This document shows, one piece after another, positions 17,101 to 24,650 of a DNA stretch of 64,000 nt. The notes beneath the pieces were generated by a model that saw only the letters and a program-made list of their open reading frames with translations, did no database searches and had not been told where the DNA came from. The stretch spans positions 446,501 to 510,500 of the forward strand of contig NZ_JBBOOE010000001.1 of NCBI RefSeq assembly GCF_038002965.1, in the 5' to 3' direction. The stretch is from Robertmurraya sp. FSL R5-0851 (lineage in GTDB: Bacteria > Bacillota > Bacilli > Bacillales > Cytobacillaceae). The stretch's first letter is position 1. Each line of letters opens with the position of its first letter. The position numbers and the translations under genes were made by a program.

Positions 17101-18379
17101 TTATCAAGAAGCCTATGATTGGTCGAAAGAAATTTTTGTTCAAGAGGTTAATCGTAAATTAGTGGAGACGTATGACCGGGATGTCCTAACAGTTGATGAG
17201 GACATGGTTGCTTTGGCAGAGGCAGCCATAGAAGATGATAAGGAAATTTCAAGAGAGAATGTTCAAGGAATTAGGGATAAAATGGTGGCTGTCTTTAATG
17301 AAGTTCGCGTTCAAGGACTGGAGGAATATTCCCTTACACTATCGGATACGGATTCCTATTTTAAAGAGATTAGTGACGAAGGATACGAGCTATTTTCACA
17401 TGAGCTTGAAAAAATTGAATCTGTCTCAGCACGTCAATTAATTCATTTAACTTCTGATGGTAAATTGGTGTCTCCTCAGAAACTTCAACAAATTATTGAG
17501 CAACAGGTTCAAGCAATCAAAATTGCCTTAACAGAAGAGGATGAAAGATTATACAAGGAAGTGATCCTCGATAATATTGGGGAGCGTATACGTGAGTTAA
17601 TTAGCCAAGCAGCTAGGTGGAAAGAAGAAATAAATGAGTATATGATGCAAACAAATGCCTCAAATGGCTTAAAGTTATGGTTACAATGGAAGCCGCGAAA
17701 AGCAACGGAAGACGGTGAAATGTCGACTTCTGATTTAGTACGTTTATTGCAAAAAGACCCTGACACCTTAAAAGAAAGTGACTACAAAAGATTAAGCAAG
17801 CACTTTAATTCTAAAATCAAGTTTGCCAAAGAAAGCTATGAAAGCGATGATGCCTTAAGAGATAAATCTTTTGATGTGCTGATTAAAGAGATTTTAGATT
17901 ATCGTGAATGGTTTGAGTTTAAAATTTACTTTCAAAAAGAAGGGGAAGATCGCAAAGAGTTAACCAAAACAAACTATAATACATTAAGCGGCGGAGAACG
18001 TGCTATGTCCATGTATATTCCATTACTATCGGCTTTATATTCTAAGTTTATTTCTGCAAGTGATGAAGCTCCTTACATCATCTCTATGGATGAAGCATTT
18101 GCCGGAGTGGATGAAAATAATATTGCTACGATGTTTAAATTAATGAATGACTTTGGTCTGAACTATATTTTAAACTCCCAAGCTTTATGGGGAACGTATG
18201 AAACAGTTGATGCCTTATCCATTGCAGAAATTATCCGCCCGCAGAATGCCAAAAATGTAACGGTTATGTTGTATAAATGGAATGGTATTGAGCTAAATAC
18301 TGTGAAAGAAGAAGTGCATATAAAACCAACACAGGAGCAGCAAAATTTGTTCGATGTGTTGGAAAGTATGGAAGTTTAA
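14162..18379 (+). CDS. jetC: Wadjet type II JetC SMC-like ATPase (TIGR02680 family)
   Basis: 1405 residues from ATG 14162, after AAGGGAG. The Walker A motif GGNGSGKS is at residues 36-43. The middle, about residues 270-1100, is rich in long coiled-coil segments interrupted by a hinge-like globular part (around KKGIPFISFYEAVEFIDG and SPAYLHLVND). The ABC signature TLSGGERAMSM and the Walker B YIISMDEAFAGVDENN stand near residues 1273-1325. This is the motor of the Wadjet complex: it extrudes DNA loops and, with JetD, cuts small circular DNA. The length agrees with the TIGR02680 family. No frameshift is seen over 4.2 kb, so the system looks functional. Confidence 0.93.
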   Translation: MENNHKWLINKTGILNYWYFDEEEFPFENGHLLIRGGNGSGKSVTTQSFLPLLLDGNKSPQRLDPFGTRSRKMIDYIFGESSEENEKTSYLYMEYKRKDAEEYITTGIGLKGNLNNDKVDSWYFLIKNKRINEDIKLFQYQLDTVGQKVKVPLSEKELKNLIEREKCGYLVTTQAEYAELVNKYIFQFESIQEFKEMVDLIVRIRAPKLSNNMGPNVLYEMLQSSLPELSTNDLRSLSETIQNMDEIKSRLAKAEQDLKLIKNLSAKYNDYNFAVLSQKANMFLSMKAKRDASKKGVDKAQKAWKKATETSGLKQKEVEQLGNELESLIKKVEHLKDNDVYKMKKELIALETRLEEAAKEWGKLKNSLDEKVAHLRKLEGNLKDKNDEKYGLENKINIAVEELDAIAEDVEYPAHSLNRDYFKTALNERKALEAINQWEVSSETFQTLVGNILGELEKEKRVEEELDQQKLGLLKEEKERDGIRKAIDEKRDELERQLEQLNRLILEKNEQNKEFVLSKDELSLVAYSILGLFDTTSVKEIERQLAGILHSKRQTLGKKELQIDNKLELIGREIKDKHGKIDEWEKKEESIPAFRKVETETMRKSLAKKGIPFISFYEAVEFIDGLNPYEKERLESALIEMGILDSLIVSPAYLHLVNDSDAVLIPKPLSEGETLKEYLTVNLPKEAKDLEQMTNDILASISIVEHENQSYVTTFGNYQHGVVKGNAIPRENSIYIGKEARKLHRERMLHQLREELIVLESQKTESEFELQQLKERGQMLQIEADQYITFDEVEEINVTIDSYDRELIILEKTITHLKERISDLHKTYIEVKRKRMELTEGRETPLTIEAYSVVNRDVKEYLSELRGMKQTVNDWNTVLQNMEILEEQKEREEDDIAQSRDLTLQKEKEVDRTKVKVNELRKTIAEKDIGNIEEQIEQTERRIQEIPQYRDELNKEVGHLEGQIPLLKNNILLEEASVRFYQEAYDWSKEIFVQEVNRKLVETYDRDVLTVDEDMVALAEAAIEDDKEISRENVQGIRDKMVAVFNEVRVQGLEEYSLTLSDTDSYFKEISDEGYELFSHELEKIESVSARQLIHLTSDGKLVSPQKLQQIIEQQVQAIKIALTEEDERLYKEVILDNIGERIRELISQAARWKEEINEYMMQTNASNGLKLWLQWKPRKATEDGEMSTSDLVRLLQKDPDTLKESDYKRLSKHFNSKIKFAKESYESDDALRDKSFDVLIKEILDYREWFEFKIYFQKEGEDRKELTKTNYNTLSGGERAMSMYIPLLSALYSKFISASDEAPYIISMDEAFAGVDENNIATMFKLMNDFGLNYILNSQALWGTYETVDALSIAEIIRPQNAKNVTVMLYKWNGIELNTVKEEVHIKPTQEQQNLFDVLESMEV

Positions 18380-18389
18380 GGTGATTTGA

Positions 18390-19667
18390 ATGGATGAAAT
18401 GAAAGAGGCAATCGTTTACTTTAAGAAAGAGCCGGGCTACATTCGGCTCTTTGAGGCTTTTGCAGACAAAATCGAAAGTTTGGGTCATATTGGTGGCAGT
18501 GTCACACTTTCCAATTTAACAGAGGATGAAAAAAGGTTACTTCGTAATTGGTTCGGACGTGATTATTCAAAGAAAAGTTCTACTACTGTATCTCTGAGGA
18601 AATTTGAAAGACAATTAGACGAAACGAAATTTCAAGGAGTAGATTTTAACAAGGTAATAGAAGGGGTATTAGGAAGAACAATCTCCTACAAAAAGGATGT
18701 CAAGTTGTTAAAGGAAGAGGAAAGGATTCGATTCTTTAGCCATTTAATCGAAAAATATCCATCAGAAAATACAGCTTGGTTAACGGAATCGATTCTTAAT
18801 AAAGAGCCTGGTTCAATCGGCTTTATTCAATCTTACAATCAGACAGATTTTAGTGCAATTGAGAGAATATATCAGACAATAAGTCTATTACCACTGGTGA
18901 AAAAAGTACGATTACCTGTTTTAGCAGAACAAATTGCGGGAGATCCCCATTATTTTGACAAAGAATCCAAGTTTATTACAGCGTTACAAATTATCCAATC
19001 AAAGAAGGATAAAGTTCCTTATGCAAATAATTCAAATATCGAAACAGTCAATGAATTATTGTATGACTATGGCATATTAAAGGATGATATACAAAACTTT
19101 GTAACCTGCTTCGGGTTGTCAGCAGTTAAGAATGATGAAAAATTGGCTTCTTGGGAATGTCTGTATGAAGAAAAAAGTGTGCACAATGTGCCGCTTAGAG
19201 AGTTGGCTAAATATGATAGAATCTTCCCTAAAAAAGGGAATCAGGTGTTTATCGTTGAAAATTCAGGCGTGTTTTCAAGCATATTAGATATCCATGAGGG
19301 CGCCCCCTTACCCCTTATTTGTACACATGGACAATTTAAATTAGCTGCATTACAATTGATAGAAAAATTATGCAATGAAGATATTTCCATCTATTACTCG
19401 GGTGATTATGACCCTGAAGGTCTCCAAATGGCACAAAGATTAAAAGTGAAATTTGGTCAAAAGATTCATTTTTGGCGGTATACAGTAGAGGATTACTTGG
19501 TGGCATTATCGGGGCAGGAAATATCACCCTTGAGTATTTCCAAACTAGAAAATATTACGGAACATGAGCTATTAGCACTAAAGCATGAAATGTCGAGAGT
19601 TAAAAAGAAGGGTTATCAGGAAAGACATATTGATGCCTTATACAGGGATATCATTCAAATCGATTAA
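18390..19667 (+). CDS. jetD: Wadjet type II JetD nuclease (TIGR02679/DUF2399 family)
   Basis: 425 residues from ATG 18390, ten bases after jetC. The C-terminal half has a TOPRIM-like fold: an acidic strand (VFIVENSGVFSS), then TLICTHG-type ICTHGQFKLAALQ, then the DxD motif in IYYSGDYDPEGLQMA near residue 338. This topoisomerase VI-like subunit is the DNA-cleaving part of Wadjet. The N-terminal part carries the DUF3322-like region. It is the last gene of the operon. No good terminator follows; instead a relic of the retropepsin-like gene lies 74 bases downstream. Confidence 0.9.
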   Translation: MDEMKEAIVYFKKEPGYIRLFEAFADKIESLGHIGGSVTLSNLTEDEKRLLRNWFGRDYSKKSSTTVSLRKFERQLDETKFQGVDFNKVIEGVLGRTISYKKDVKLLKEEERIRFFSHLIEKYPSENTAWLTESILNKEPGSIGFIQSYNQTDFSAIERIYQTISLLPLVKKVRLPVLAEQIAGDPHYFDKESKFITALQIIQSKKDKVPYANNSNIETVNELLYDYGILKDDIQNFVTCFGLSAVKNDEKLASWECLYEEKSVHNVPLRELAKYDRIFPKKGNQVFIVENSGVFSSILDIHEGAPLPLICTHGQFKLAALQLIEKLCNEDISIYYSGDYDPEGLQMAQRLKVKFGQKIHFWRYTVEDYLVALSGQEISPLSISKLENITEHELLALKHEMSRVKKKGYQERHIDALYRDIIQID

Positions 19668-19740
19668 TCTTGTTGTTTTTATATCATTAATAAAATAAAA
19701 TTTATTGCCCACCATATCTGCGGTTTATTACGTGTGGTGA

Positions 19741-19842
19741 AATAAATTAATCATCACTTTTTAAATATGGAGGTACGAAAAAACTAGATTAAGGTATGTA
19801 TACTACTACATCCAAAACTATCTGCCATCATCATTCAAGACA
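19741..19842 (+). repeat. relic of the retropepsin-like gene 3' end and downstream flank
   Basis: From AATAAATTAATCATC onward this segment aligns with 8873-8970 (end of the protease gene plus about 50 bases beyond its stop) with roughly three quarters identity, including TATGGA(A/G)GT(G/A)CGAAAAAA, TACTACATC and CTGCCATCA. It encodes no start and is a remnant. The two copies flank the gene X, HepT-MntA and Wadjet block. Confidence 0.6.
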
Positions 19843-19907
19843 TGTGGAGGTGATAGTGAAGCTTGTTTTGAAAGGTACAGCTGGTTAAACTGTACCTAAG
19901 CATTATT

Positions 19908-20887
19908 CTAAGGGGCAAGATTGTAGTGGATGTCAATCTCGCCTTCTTCAGAGACTTTGATCTTGTCAATCATTCTTTGAAGAATTTGTTTCATGTCTAG
20001 TTGATCTTTCTCATCAAGGTTTAAGAAGTTGTCAACAATTCTTTTAAAAGCCAGGATATTCTTTTCCTGGTTCTTTTTTTGCTCTAGCTGAGATTCTAAT
20101 TCCATTTTGCGATTTGCTAATGCAAGCTGCAGTTCTGAGATAGACTGATTTTTCACCTTAAATTGATCTTTTGTAATGATACCTTCAGCATGCAGCGATA
20201 ATAGGCTATTAAATTGATTACTGAGCTTCTCAGCCTGATTCTCCAGGCTTTTAATCTTTTTAAGAATACTTGACTGCTTCAATAATGCTTTTTCCTCTGC
20301 TAGGCCGTACAATTCGTCTATGTTGTTCGCACTTTTCATTAAATTTTGTGCGTCGTTCCTGACTAATTTTAATAGCTTTTTTTCTTCAATAATATGAGAC
20401 GAACAGAAAGAGCTCGAATGTTTAACGTAAGTACCACAAACAACATATGCGCCGTTTCTTCGGTCAGATTTAAAATGCATTCCAGAACCACAGTCAGCGC
20501 AAACAGCAATATTCGCAAATAGACTCTCTCTACCGTTTGATTTCGCTTTTCTTTTAGCTTTTATGAGAGCTTGGACCACATCAAAGTCTTCTCTAGAAAT
20601 AATAGCTGGGTGAGTGCTGTTTGCAAGCTTTGTAACATGTTTCTGCCAAGACGTGAGACTGATTTTGCAATAACAACATCAAACTTTTTCTTTTTTGCGT
20701 CTTCTATAAGCTATAGAATACCTTCTCGACTTTTTAGCCCCGTCCCTGATTTGCTATCAATATACCTATCAACAATTATGATGCCTTTTTCTCTAGCAAC
20801 GTTCTCAGCTAGAACTATCTGATTGTGAAGGCTACTTTTCTGTTCTTCTCTATCTGTTGATACACAAGCGTATATTACACCTTTCAT
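19908..20887 (-). pseudogene. large serine recombinase, decayed
   Basis: Reading leftward from ATG at 20887, the protein starts MKGVIYACVSTDREEQKSS, the resolvase catalytic N-terminus, with the nucleophilic Ser present but a Cys where the family has Arg (YxRVS). An in-frame TAG follows after ...LKSREGIL. The frame then shifts near 20600: the C-terminal part (HPAIISREDFDVVQALIKAKR, written here in two pieces HPAIISREDF and DVVQALIKAKR) carries the zinc-ribbon CADCGSGMHF...C and a long coiled coil, ending at 19908. The region between catalytic domain and zinc ribbon is largely missing, so there is an internal deletion as well. It cannot be an active integrase. Confidence 0.85.
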
Positions 20888-21054
20888 TTGCGTGCCACTC
20901 CTTCTAGAGTAGCACTTGCCATAGTTTCATCGTAAGTAGAACTAATATATTTGTCAATCTTACGATTAACTAGTTCTAGTAATACATCCTCAAGTTTTTC
21001 CGTTCCGACGAACGTCCTCTTTATAATAAAGTTTTTCTCTTTCTTTTTAGACAT
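20884..21054 (-). CDS. small protein translationally coupled to the serine recombinase
   Basis: 56 residues starting MSKKKEKNFIIKRTF at 21054, with GGAGGGG seven bases upstream. The frame ends with a TGA that overlaps the recombinase ATG (ATGA). The protein is charged (TEKLEDVLLELVNRKIDKYI) and soluble. Small genes in front of large serine recombinases in Firmicute mobile elements often assist or regulate excision; that role is inferred here from position only. It appears intact though its recombinase is not. Confidence 0.6.
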   Translation of the reverse strand: MSKKKEKNFIIKRTFVGTEKLEDVLLELVNRKIDKYISSTYDETMASATLEGVARK

Positions 21055-21159
21055 GGTAGCCCCTCCAAGTACGAATTAAGCTGAATTAGCTAAACTTGTC
21101 TGAAGTAGATTATATTAGTTTCTCTGAGGTGTGCTGTAGACTTTTAAGCAATAAAAATA

Positions 21160-21221
21160 ACGCGACCGCAATAAGTACAGACTTCTGGTTGGAAGTTGTA
21201 ATGACTTATCGCGAATCGCGT
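21160..21221. repeat. long nested inverted repeat upstream of the recombinase pair
   Basis: ACGCGACCGCAATAAGT (21160-21176) pairs imperfectly with ACTTATCGCGAATCGCGT (21204-21221); a second hairpin ACTTC/GAAGT sits in the loop. A-rich sequence before and TTTTAT after make it terminator-like in either direction; it may also be a recombinase-associated site. Confidence 0.5.
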
Positions 21222-21305
21222 TTTATCTTTTGTGTGTAATTTATTTAGTAAAGTTTTGCTAATCTTAATTTATACAATATGTAAATAACATGTCAATAGT
21301 TTTTG

Positions 21306-21363
21306 GGGCAATAATTGCCCGTTACTAAGAACGAATGTTCTATAAAGTGGGCATCGATTGCCC
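21306..21363. promoter_or_regulatory. compound palindromic site: SOS-like box between two GGGCA-N5-TGCCC-like palindromes
   Basis: GGGCAATAATTGCCC (21306-21320) and GGGCATCGATTGCCC (21349-21363) each lie exactly eight bases from a central GAAC-GAAT-GTTC (21329-21340). The core fits the Bacillus LexA consensus GAAC-RNRY-GTTY. Both palindromes are followed by CCGTT and AAGAA, so they are also direct repeats. The site lies about 250 bases upstream of the recombinase pair (minus strand) and 240 upstream of the XRE fragment (plus strand), as expected for an element's control region. Confidence 0.5.
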
Positions 21364-21500
21364 GTTGTTACTTAAGAAATAATTATTATTATTTTTTGGA
21401 AGGTTATTGCTAAATTTTGATAATCGTTGTATATTTGTCTTTAAAATTAACATTGTTTCACAATGTAAAAAATATAACACTATAAATACATGAGATAAAG

Positions 21501-21574
21501 CGCCTAGGCGTCAAGTATGAAAGACCATTTGTTTTTTCTTGGTCTACTACATTTTGACTGCCTGGGCGTTTTTT
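21501..21574 (+). terminator. leader hairpin/terminator before the XRE fragment
   Basis: CGCCTAGGCGTCAA pairs with TTGACTGCCTGGGCG (one mismatch region); inside, AAGACC pairs with GGTCT; a run of six T follows. It lies between a likely promoter region and the XRE start at 21607, so it could be an attenuator. Confidence 0.65.
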
Positions 21575-21606
21575 GTTGAATAATAAATTTGAAGGAAGAA
21601 TTTTTA

Positions 21607-21775
21607 ATGAATCTAGTTGATTTATTAATAGCAAGGAAGGTAGAAACTTTAAAAGAGAACTGTGCTCGAATTAAAGGAGAACGGAGGCAAAACTGGATTG
21701 ATGAAGGTAATCGACTTGTAGAATGGAGAGATCGATTAGGGTTAACAAGAGCTTTTATTGCTCGCGAAACTGATT
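21607..21775 (+). pseudogene. XRE-family HTH regulator, 3' truncated
   Basis: Starts at ATG 21607 with GAAGGAAG eight bases upstream. About 56 codons look like an XRE regulator: NLVDLLIARKVETLKENC then WRDRLGLTRAFIARET, the beginning of the helix-turn-helix. Beyond about 21775 the frame runs on into the antisense of a DUF3888 gene and loses any family resemblance. The regulator has therefore been cut by a recombination junction, and the longer 140-residue frame is a chimera. Confidence 0.6.
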
Positions 21776-22014
21776 GTATCAAATCCATATGGTGGATTAT
21801 GTGCTCCTTCAAACGTAGTAATTTGGACCGTTACATCATAATAATCATCCCGTATATTTTGGGTAATATCAATAATTCCTCCATCATGATAGAAAAGCTT
21901 TGGTTTTCCATAAAATGTTTTTGTGGCATTAAGGATTTCTTTTTTATTAAGGGGTACAGGGGGGCTACCCCCATACATAACTTGTTCATTTGTAAGTGTA
22001 AATTTATTTAAAGA
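21775..22014 (-). pseudogene. DUF3888-domain protein, fragment
   Basis: The minus strand reads LNKFTLTNEQVMYGGSPP, FYGKPKLFYHDGGI, YYDVTVQITTFEGAHNPPYG and then breaks at the XRE junction. The pattern 'TTFEGxHNPPYG' is what I recall of DUF3888, a small secreted protein family of spore formers. The start codon and signal peptide are missing (TAA precedes the frame at about 22015) and the C-terminus is cut off, so this is a remnant bordering the mobile element. It lies directly downstream of cwlJ. Confidence 0.6.
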
Positions 22015-22026
22015 TTATATATTAAC

Positions 22027-22458
22027 CTAGTATGTTCGATAAACATCGGGGCAGGATGATTCTGTAGGAGAGTAAAAACAGTGTGATTTATAGCGCCCAG
22101 CATTCCATTGATTATACCATTGTGCAGGGCAACTACCTTCTGGTTTAAAGAACCATAATGAGTATGTCGCTGGATGAAATCGTTCTCCTTTAATTAGTCT
22201 CCTTGCTAACCTAATTTCTGTTTCTCTAGATGCTTGGTAAAAATATCCTTTTATAGTTGCTTCAAATCCTCCAGGTCGTTGAAAAACCATTCTTCTAATT
22301 GAGTTAATATCTTCAAAGTCAAGGCATCTAGAGCGCACTCGGTTTACAGCTACATTTCCAACCAATAACATACCTAACCTTCCTTCTCCTTCAGCTTCTG
22401 CACGAATTAAACGTGCTAATAGTTTAACGTCTTCTTCAGTAGCTTTTATGACTGCCAA
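22027..22458 (-). CDS. cwlJ: spore cortex-lytic hydrolase CwlJ
   Basis: 143 residues from TTG 22458 with GGGAGGG upstream (in the reading direction), the same length as Bacillus CwlJ. The SleB/CwlJ hydrolase core is plain: ARLIRAEAEGEGRLGMLLVG with the catalytic Glu, NRVRSRCLDF, and the C-terminal CPAQWYNQW plus KSHCFYSPT. There is no signal peptide, as expected for CwlJ, which is made in the mother cell and placed in the coat, where it degrades cortex peptidoglycan during calcium-dipicolinate germination. It follows a 59-residue gene and hsp20; in many Bacilli cwlJ is paired with gerQ, which is not seen here. Confidence 0.95.
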   Translation of the reverse strand: MAVIKATEEDVKLLARLIRAEAEGEGRLGMLLVGNVAVNRVRSRCLDFEDINSIRRMVFQRPGGFEATIKGYFYQASRETEIRLARRLIKGERFHPATYSLWFFKPEGSCPAQWYNQWNAGRYKSHCFYSPTESSCPDVYRTY

Positions 22459-22529
22459 GGTGAATTTCCCTCCCTTTTATAAACATAAAAGCATTACTCC
22501 AATTTATGAAGTAATGCAAATGTAATACA

Positions 22530-22709
22530 TTATTGTATGATAAAAGATTTCTTAATATCATTGTTTAACTGCTTTAATATAAATTTTTTCTTATGAGAGG
22601 GTAAATGTACAGTTAAAATAAGTAAATCAACTAAATCTGGTTGTTCATTAGCTATTTCTTGCAAGCAATCTTTGCCGAACTCTTTCATAACAGGTAATAG
22701 TTTACTCAT
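22530..22709 (-). CDS. small hypothetical protein between hsp20 and cwlJ
   Basis: 59 residues (MSKLLPVMKEFGKDCLQEI...). The ATG at 22709 follows the hsp20 stop without a gap, so translation is likely coupled. The protein is amphipathic and helical with a basic end (HKKKFILKQLNNDIKK). No family is recognised. The arrangement hsp20, this gene, cwlJ on one strand suggests a sporulation-linked unit. Confidence 0.5.
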   Translation of the reverse strand: MSKLLPVMKEFGKDCLQEIANEQPDLVDLLILTVHLPSHKKKFILKQLNNDIKKSFIIQ

Positions 22710-23150
22710 TTAGTGAAAGTCTACATCAATTTTCTTTTTGTTATCATTTGTTTTCTTTGGCATTCTGACTTCAAGAACACCGTTCTTATAGGTTGCTTTT
22801 ACTCCCTCATTAGATACAGGGCTTGGCAAGGATACAGTCCTATGAAAGCTACCTGTATAGCGTTCTTTTCTATACATACTTTCTTCTTTAATCTCATTTG
22901 TTTTATTGATGGTACCGTTGATGCTTAACATATTATTTTCAATATCAATATTTACATCTTCCTTTTTCTCAAGACCTGGAATATCACATGAAGCAATTAC
23001 TTCATTTTCAGTTTCATGCACATCAACTCTGATATTACCAAAATTATTGTTTTCCATCCCAAGATCTAGAGGGAAGTCAGAGAAAAAACGGTCAAAATTT
23101 CTTCTCATATTTGCTAGTTGTCTAAATGGATCATACGGTGTTAATGACAT
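22710..23150 (-). CDS. Hsp20/alpha-crystallin small heat-shock protein
   Basis: 146 residues from ATG 23150 (MSLTPYDPFRQLANMRR), after AAGGAG; an in-frame GTG at 23159 overlaps the ribosome site. The alpha-crystallin domain spans about residues 40-135: VDVHETENEVIASCDIPGL, SINGTI, YTGSFHRTVSLPSPV and the conserved YKNGVLEVRMPK. It acts as an ATP-independent chaperone; related Bacillus proteins (CotM, CotP, Hsp18) occur in the spore coat or under heat stress. Its neighbour cwlJ makes a spore role plausible. Confidence 0.93.
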   Translation of the reverse strand: MSLTPYDPFRQLANMRRNFDRFFSDFPLDLGMENNNFGNIRVDVHETENEVIASCDIPGLEKKEDVNIDIENNMLSINGTINKTNEIKEESMYRKERYTGSFHRTVSLPSPVSNEGVKATYKNGVLEVRMPKKTNDNKKKIDVDFH

Positions 23151-23287
23151 ACAAATCACTCCTTATTTTATTATCACATGTATTTTCTTCTTAGAATTAA
23201 AAAATATACAAGGAAAGTTATGTGTATAAGAAATTTTATATTGTGAAAAATATTAAAGGTTAAATTTGGAGTATAAGGGAGATTTAT

Positions 23288-23403
23288 GTGAATTTTTTTA
23301 AAAAACAGGCTAAGCAAATTGTGTTGAAAGTATTAAAAAACAATTATCTAACTCTCCTGATTTAGTTTATAGAACCGTAACAGTCGGAAATAAAACAATT
23401 GAA
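23288..23403 (+). pseudogene. GerA-type germinant receptor subunit, N-terminal fragment
   Basis: GTG 23288 follows AAGGGA. It encodes NFFKKQAKQIVLKVLKN; after a one-base frame change the sequence continues LSNSPDLVYRTVTVGNKTIEL, which resembles the start of GerA-family proteins (NSxDLVxRxxxVG). The reading then enters IS1182 copy 2 at 23404. Only about 38 residues are left. The identification is based on this short match and is moderate. Confidence 0.45.
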
Positions 23404-24476
23404 TTGAGGCTATTTTTTCTACTATTGACATTGATCCCATCTTCGCTGTGGTAACGAAGAAATCACGTTTTGGTAGACCTGTGGAGCTTAATTATGTGGC
23501 AATGATTTACTCATTAGTTGCACGCATATCGGAACGAATTCCGTTCATTAAAGACTTGGTAAAGCGATTAAGAAACGATATGATTTTCCGACTAGACTGC
23601 GGCTTTTTGGTTTCTGATATAGTCCCTTCTGAGGCAGCTTATTCAAGAATTGTAACGATCCTCAGTGAATCTGAAGTTCTTGAAGGGGCTAAGAATACGA
23701 TTCTAAATCAAGCCATTACAGAAGGGTTTATCAACGATGATACTGCAGCCCTTGATGCCTCTCATTTTGAAGCGAAGGATCAGGCTCCTCCAAAAGAGGA
23801 AAAAACAACATCTGAACCTAAGAAGCGTGGTCGCAAATCAAAGGAAGAACGTGAAAAATGGCTGGTTGAACAAGCTGAACGTGAAGTAAATCTTCCTCTT
23901 TATGAAAAGAAAATTGAAGAACAGTTGGACGTTTCTTTAAAGACCCTTCGTTATACAACGATGGATGCTGGGTATGATTACGAACCAATTTATGAACAAG
24001 TTCATCGATTGGGATTACAATCCGTCATTGCTTATAATAAACGCAATGAACCCGAACCGATCGGTTTTGATAAACACTTTGCCCCAACTTGTTTTAGGGA
24101 ACATTCCTATCGTTACGATAGTTATGACGCAAAATACGAGACCCTAAAATACACGCGTCCAAAAGAATGTAAGGATTGTCCGTTAGCCGATCAGGGAATA
24201 TGTCAAAAAGTATATAAAGTAAAGATTACCACTGATCTTAGAAAGTACACTGCACCAGCCCGAGGTTCGAAAACTTGGAAAACAATATTTAAGCGCCGAA
24301 CCGCAGTAGAACGTGTAAATGCTTATCTGAAGGAGTACTTTCAACTTAACAATGTTCGTTATCGAACTGGAAAACGTGCTAAAGTTCACTTTGATTTGGT
24401 GACATTGGTTTATAATGCTTCAAAATTGGCAGCAGATCGTATGAATGCAATGTTAAATCAACGGCAAGCTGCCTAA
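23404..24476 (+). pseudogene. IS1182 transposase, 5' truncated with a 212-bp deletion
   Basis: The sequence lacks the first 24 codons and the segment equivalent to 5099-5310 of copy 1. The deletion ends lie in two copies of GTTTCTTT (5099-5106 and 5311-5318 in copy 1), leaving one, which points to slippage or recombination between short repeats. Because the deletion also removes the T-run frameshift, a single long frame of 342 codons (from GTG 23448) results. It keeps both Asp regions and the final Glu (DASHFEAKD, MDAGYDYEP, RRTAVERVNA) but loses about 71 residues between them and should be inactive. Confidence 0.88.
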
Positions 24477-24508
24477 ACTAATGGCGATGAGAAAACTATA
24501 AATATTTT

Positions 24509-24650
24509 AACTTTGTTGATTGGAGCAGAAGGCGGCGACTCCTGCGGGAAAAGCGTGTCCAGGTGAGACCCCGTAGGAGTGAAGCGACGAGGAGGCTCAC
24601 GGACCGCCCGCGGAAAGCGTCCGCCTGGAGCGGAAATCAACAACAAAGTT
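24509..24650. repeat. GC-rich structured hairpin repeat, copy 2
   Basis: Same element as 5889-6030 with a few substitutions, such as CCCCGTAGGAGTGAAGCGACG against CCCCGCAGGAGTGAAGCATCG in the middle; the outer arms are unchanged. It again lies just inside the right end of an IS1182 copy. Confidence 0.75.

Noticed and set aside
21589..22011. 140-residue plus-strand protein
   Set aside because: Only the first part is an XRE regulator; from about 21775 the frame is the antisense of a DUF3888 gene, so it is a junction artefact.
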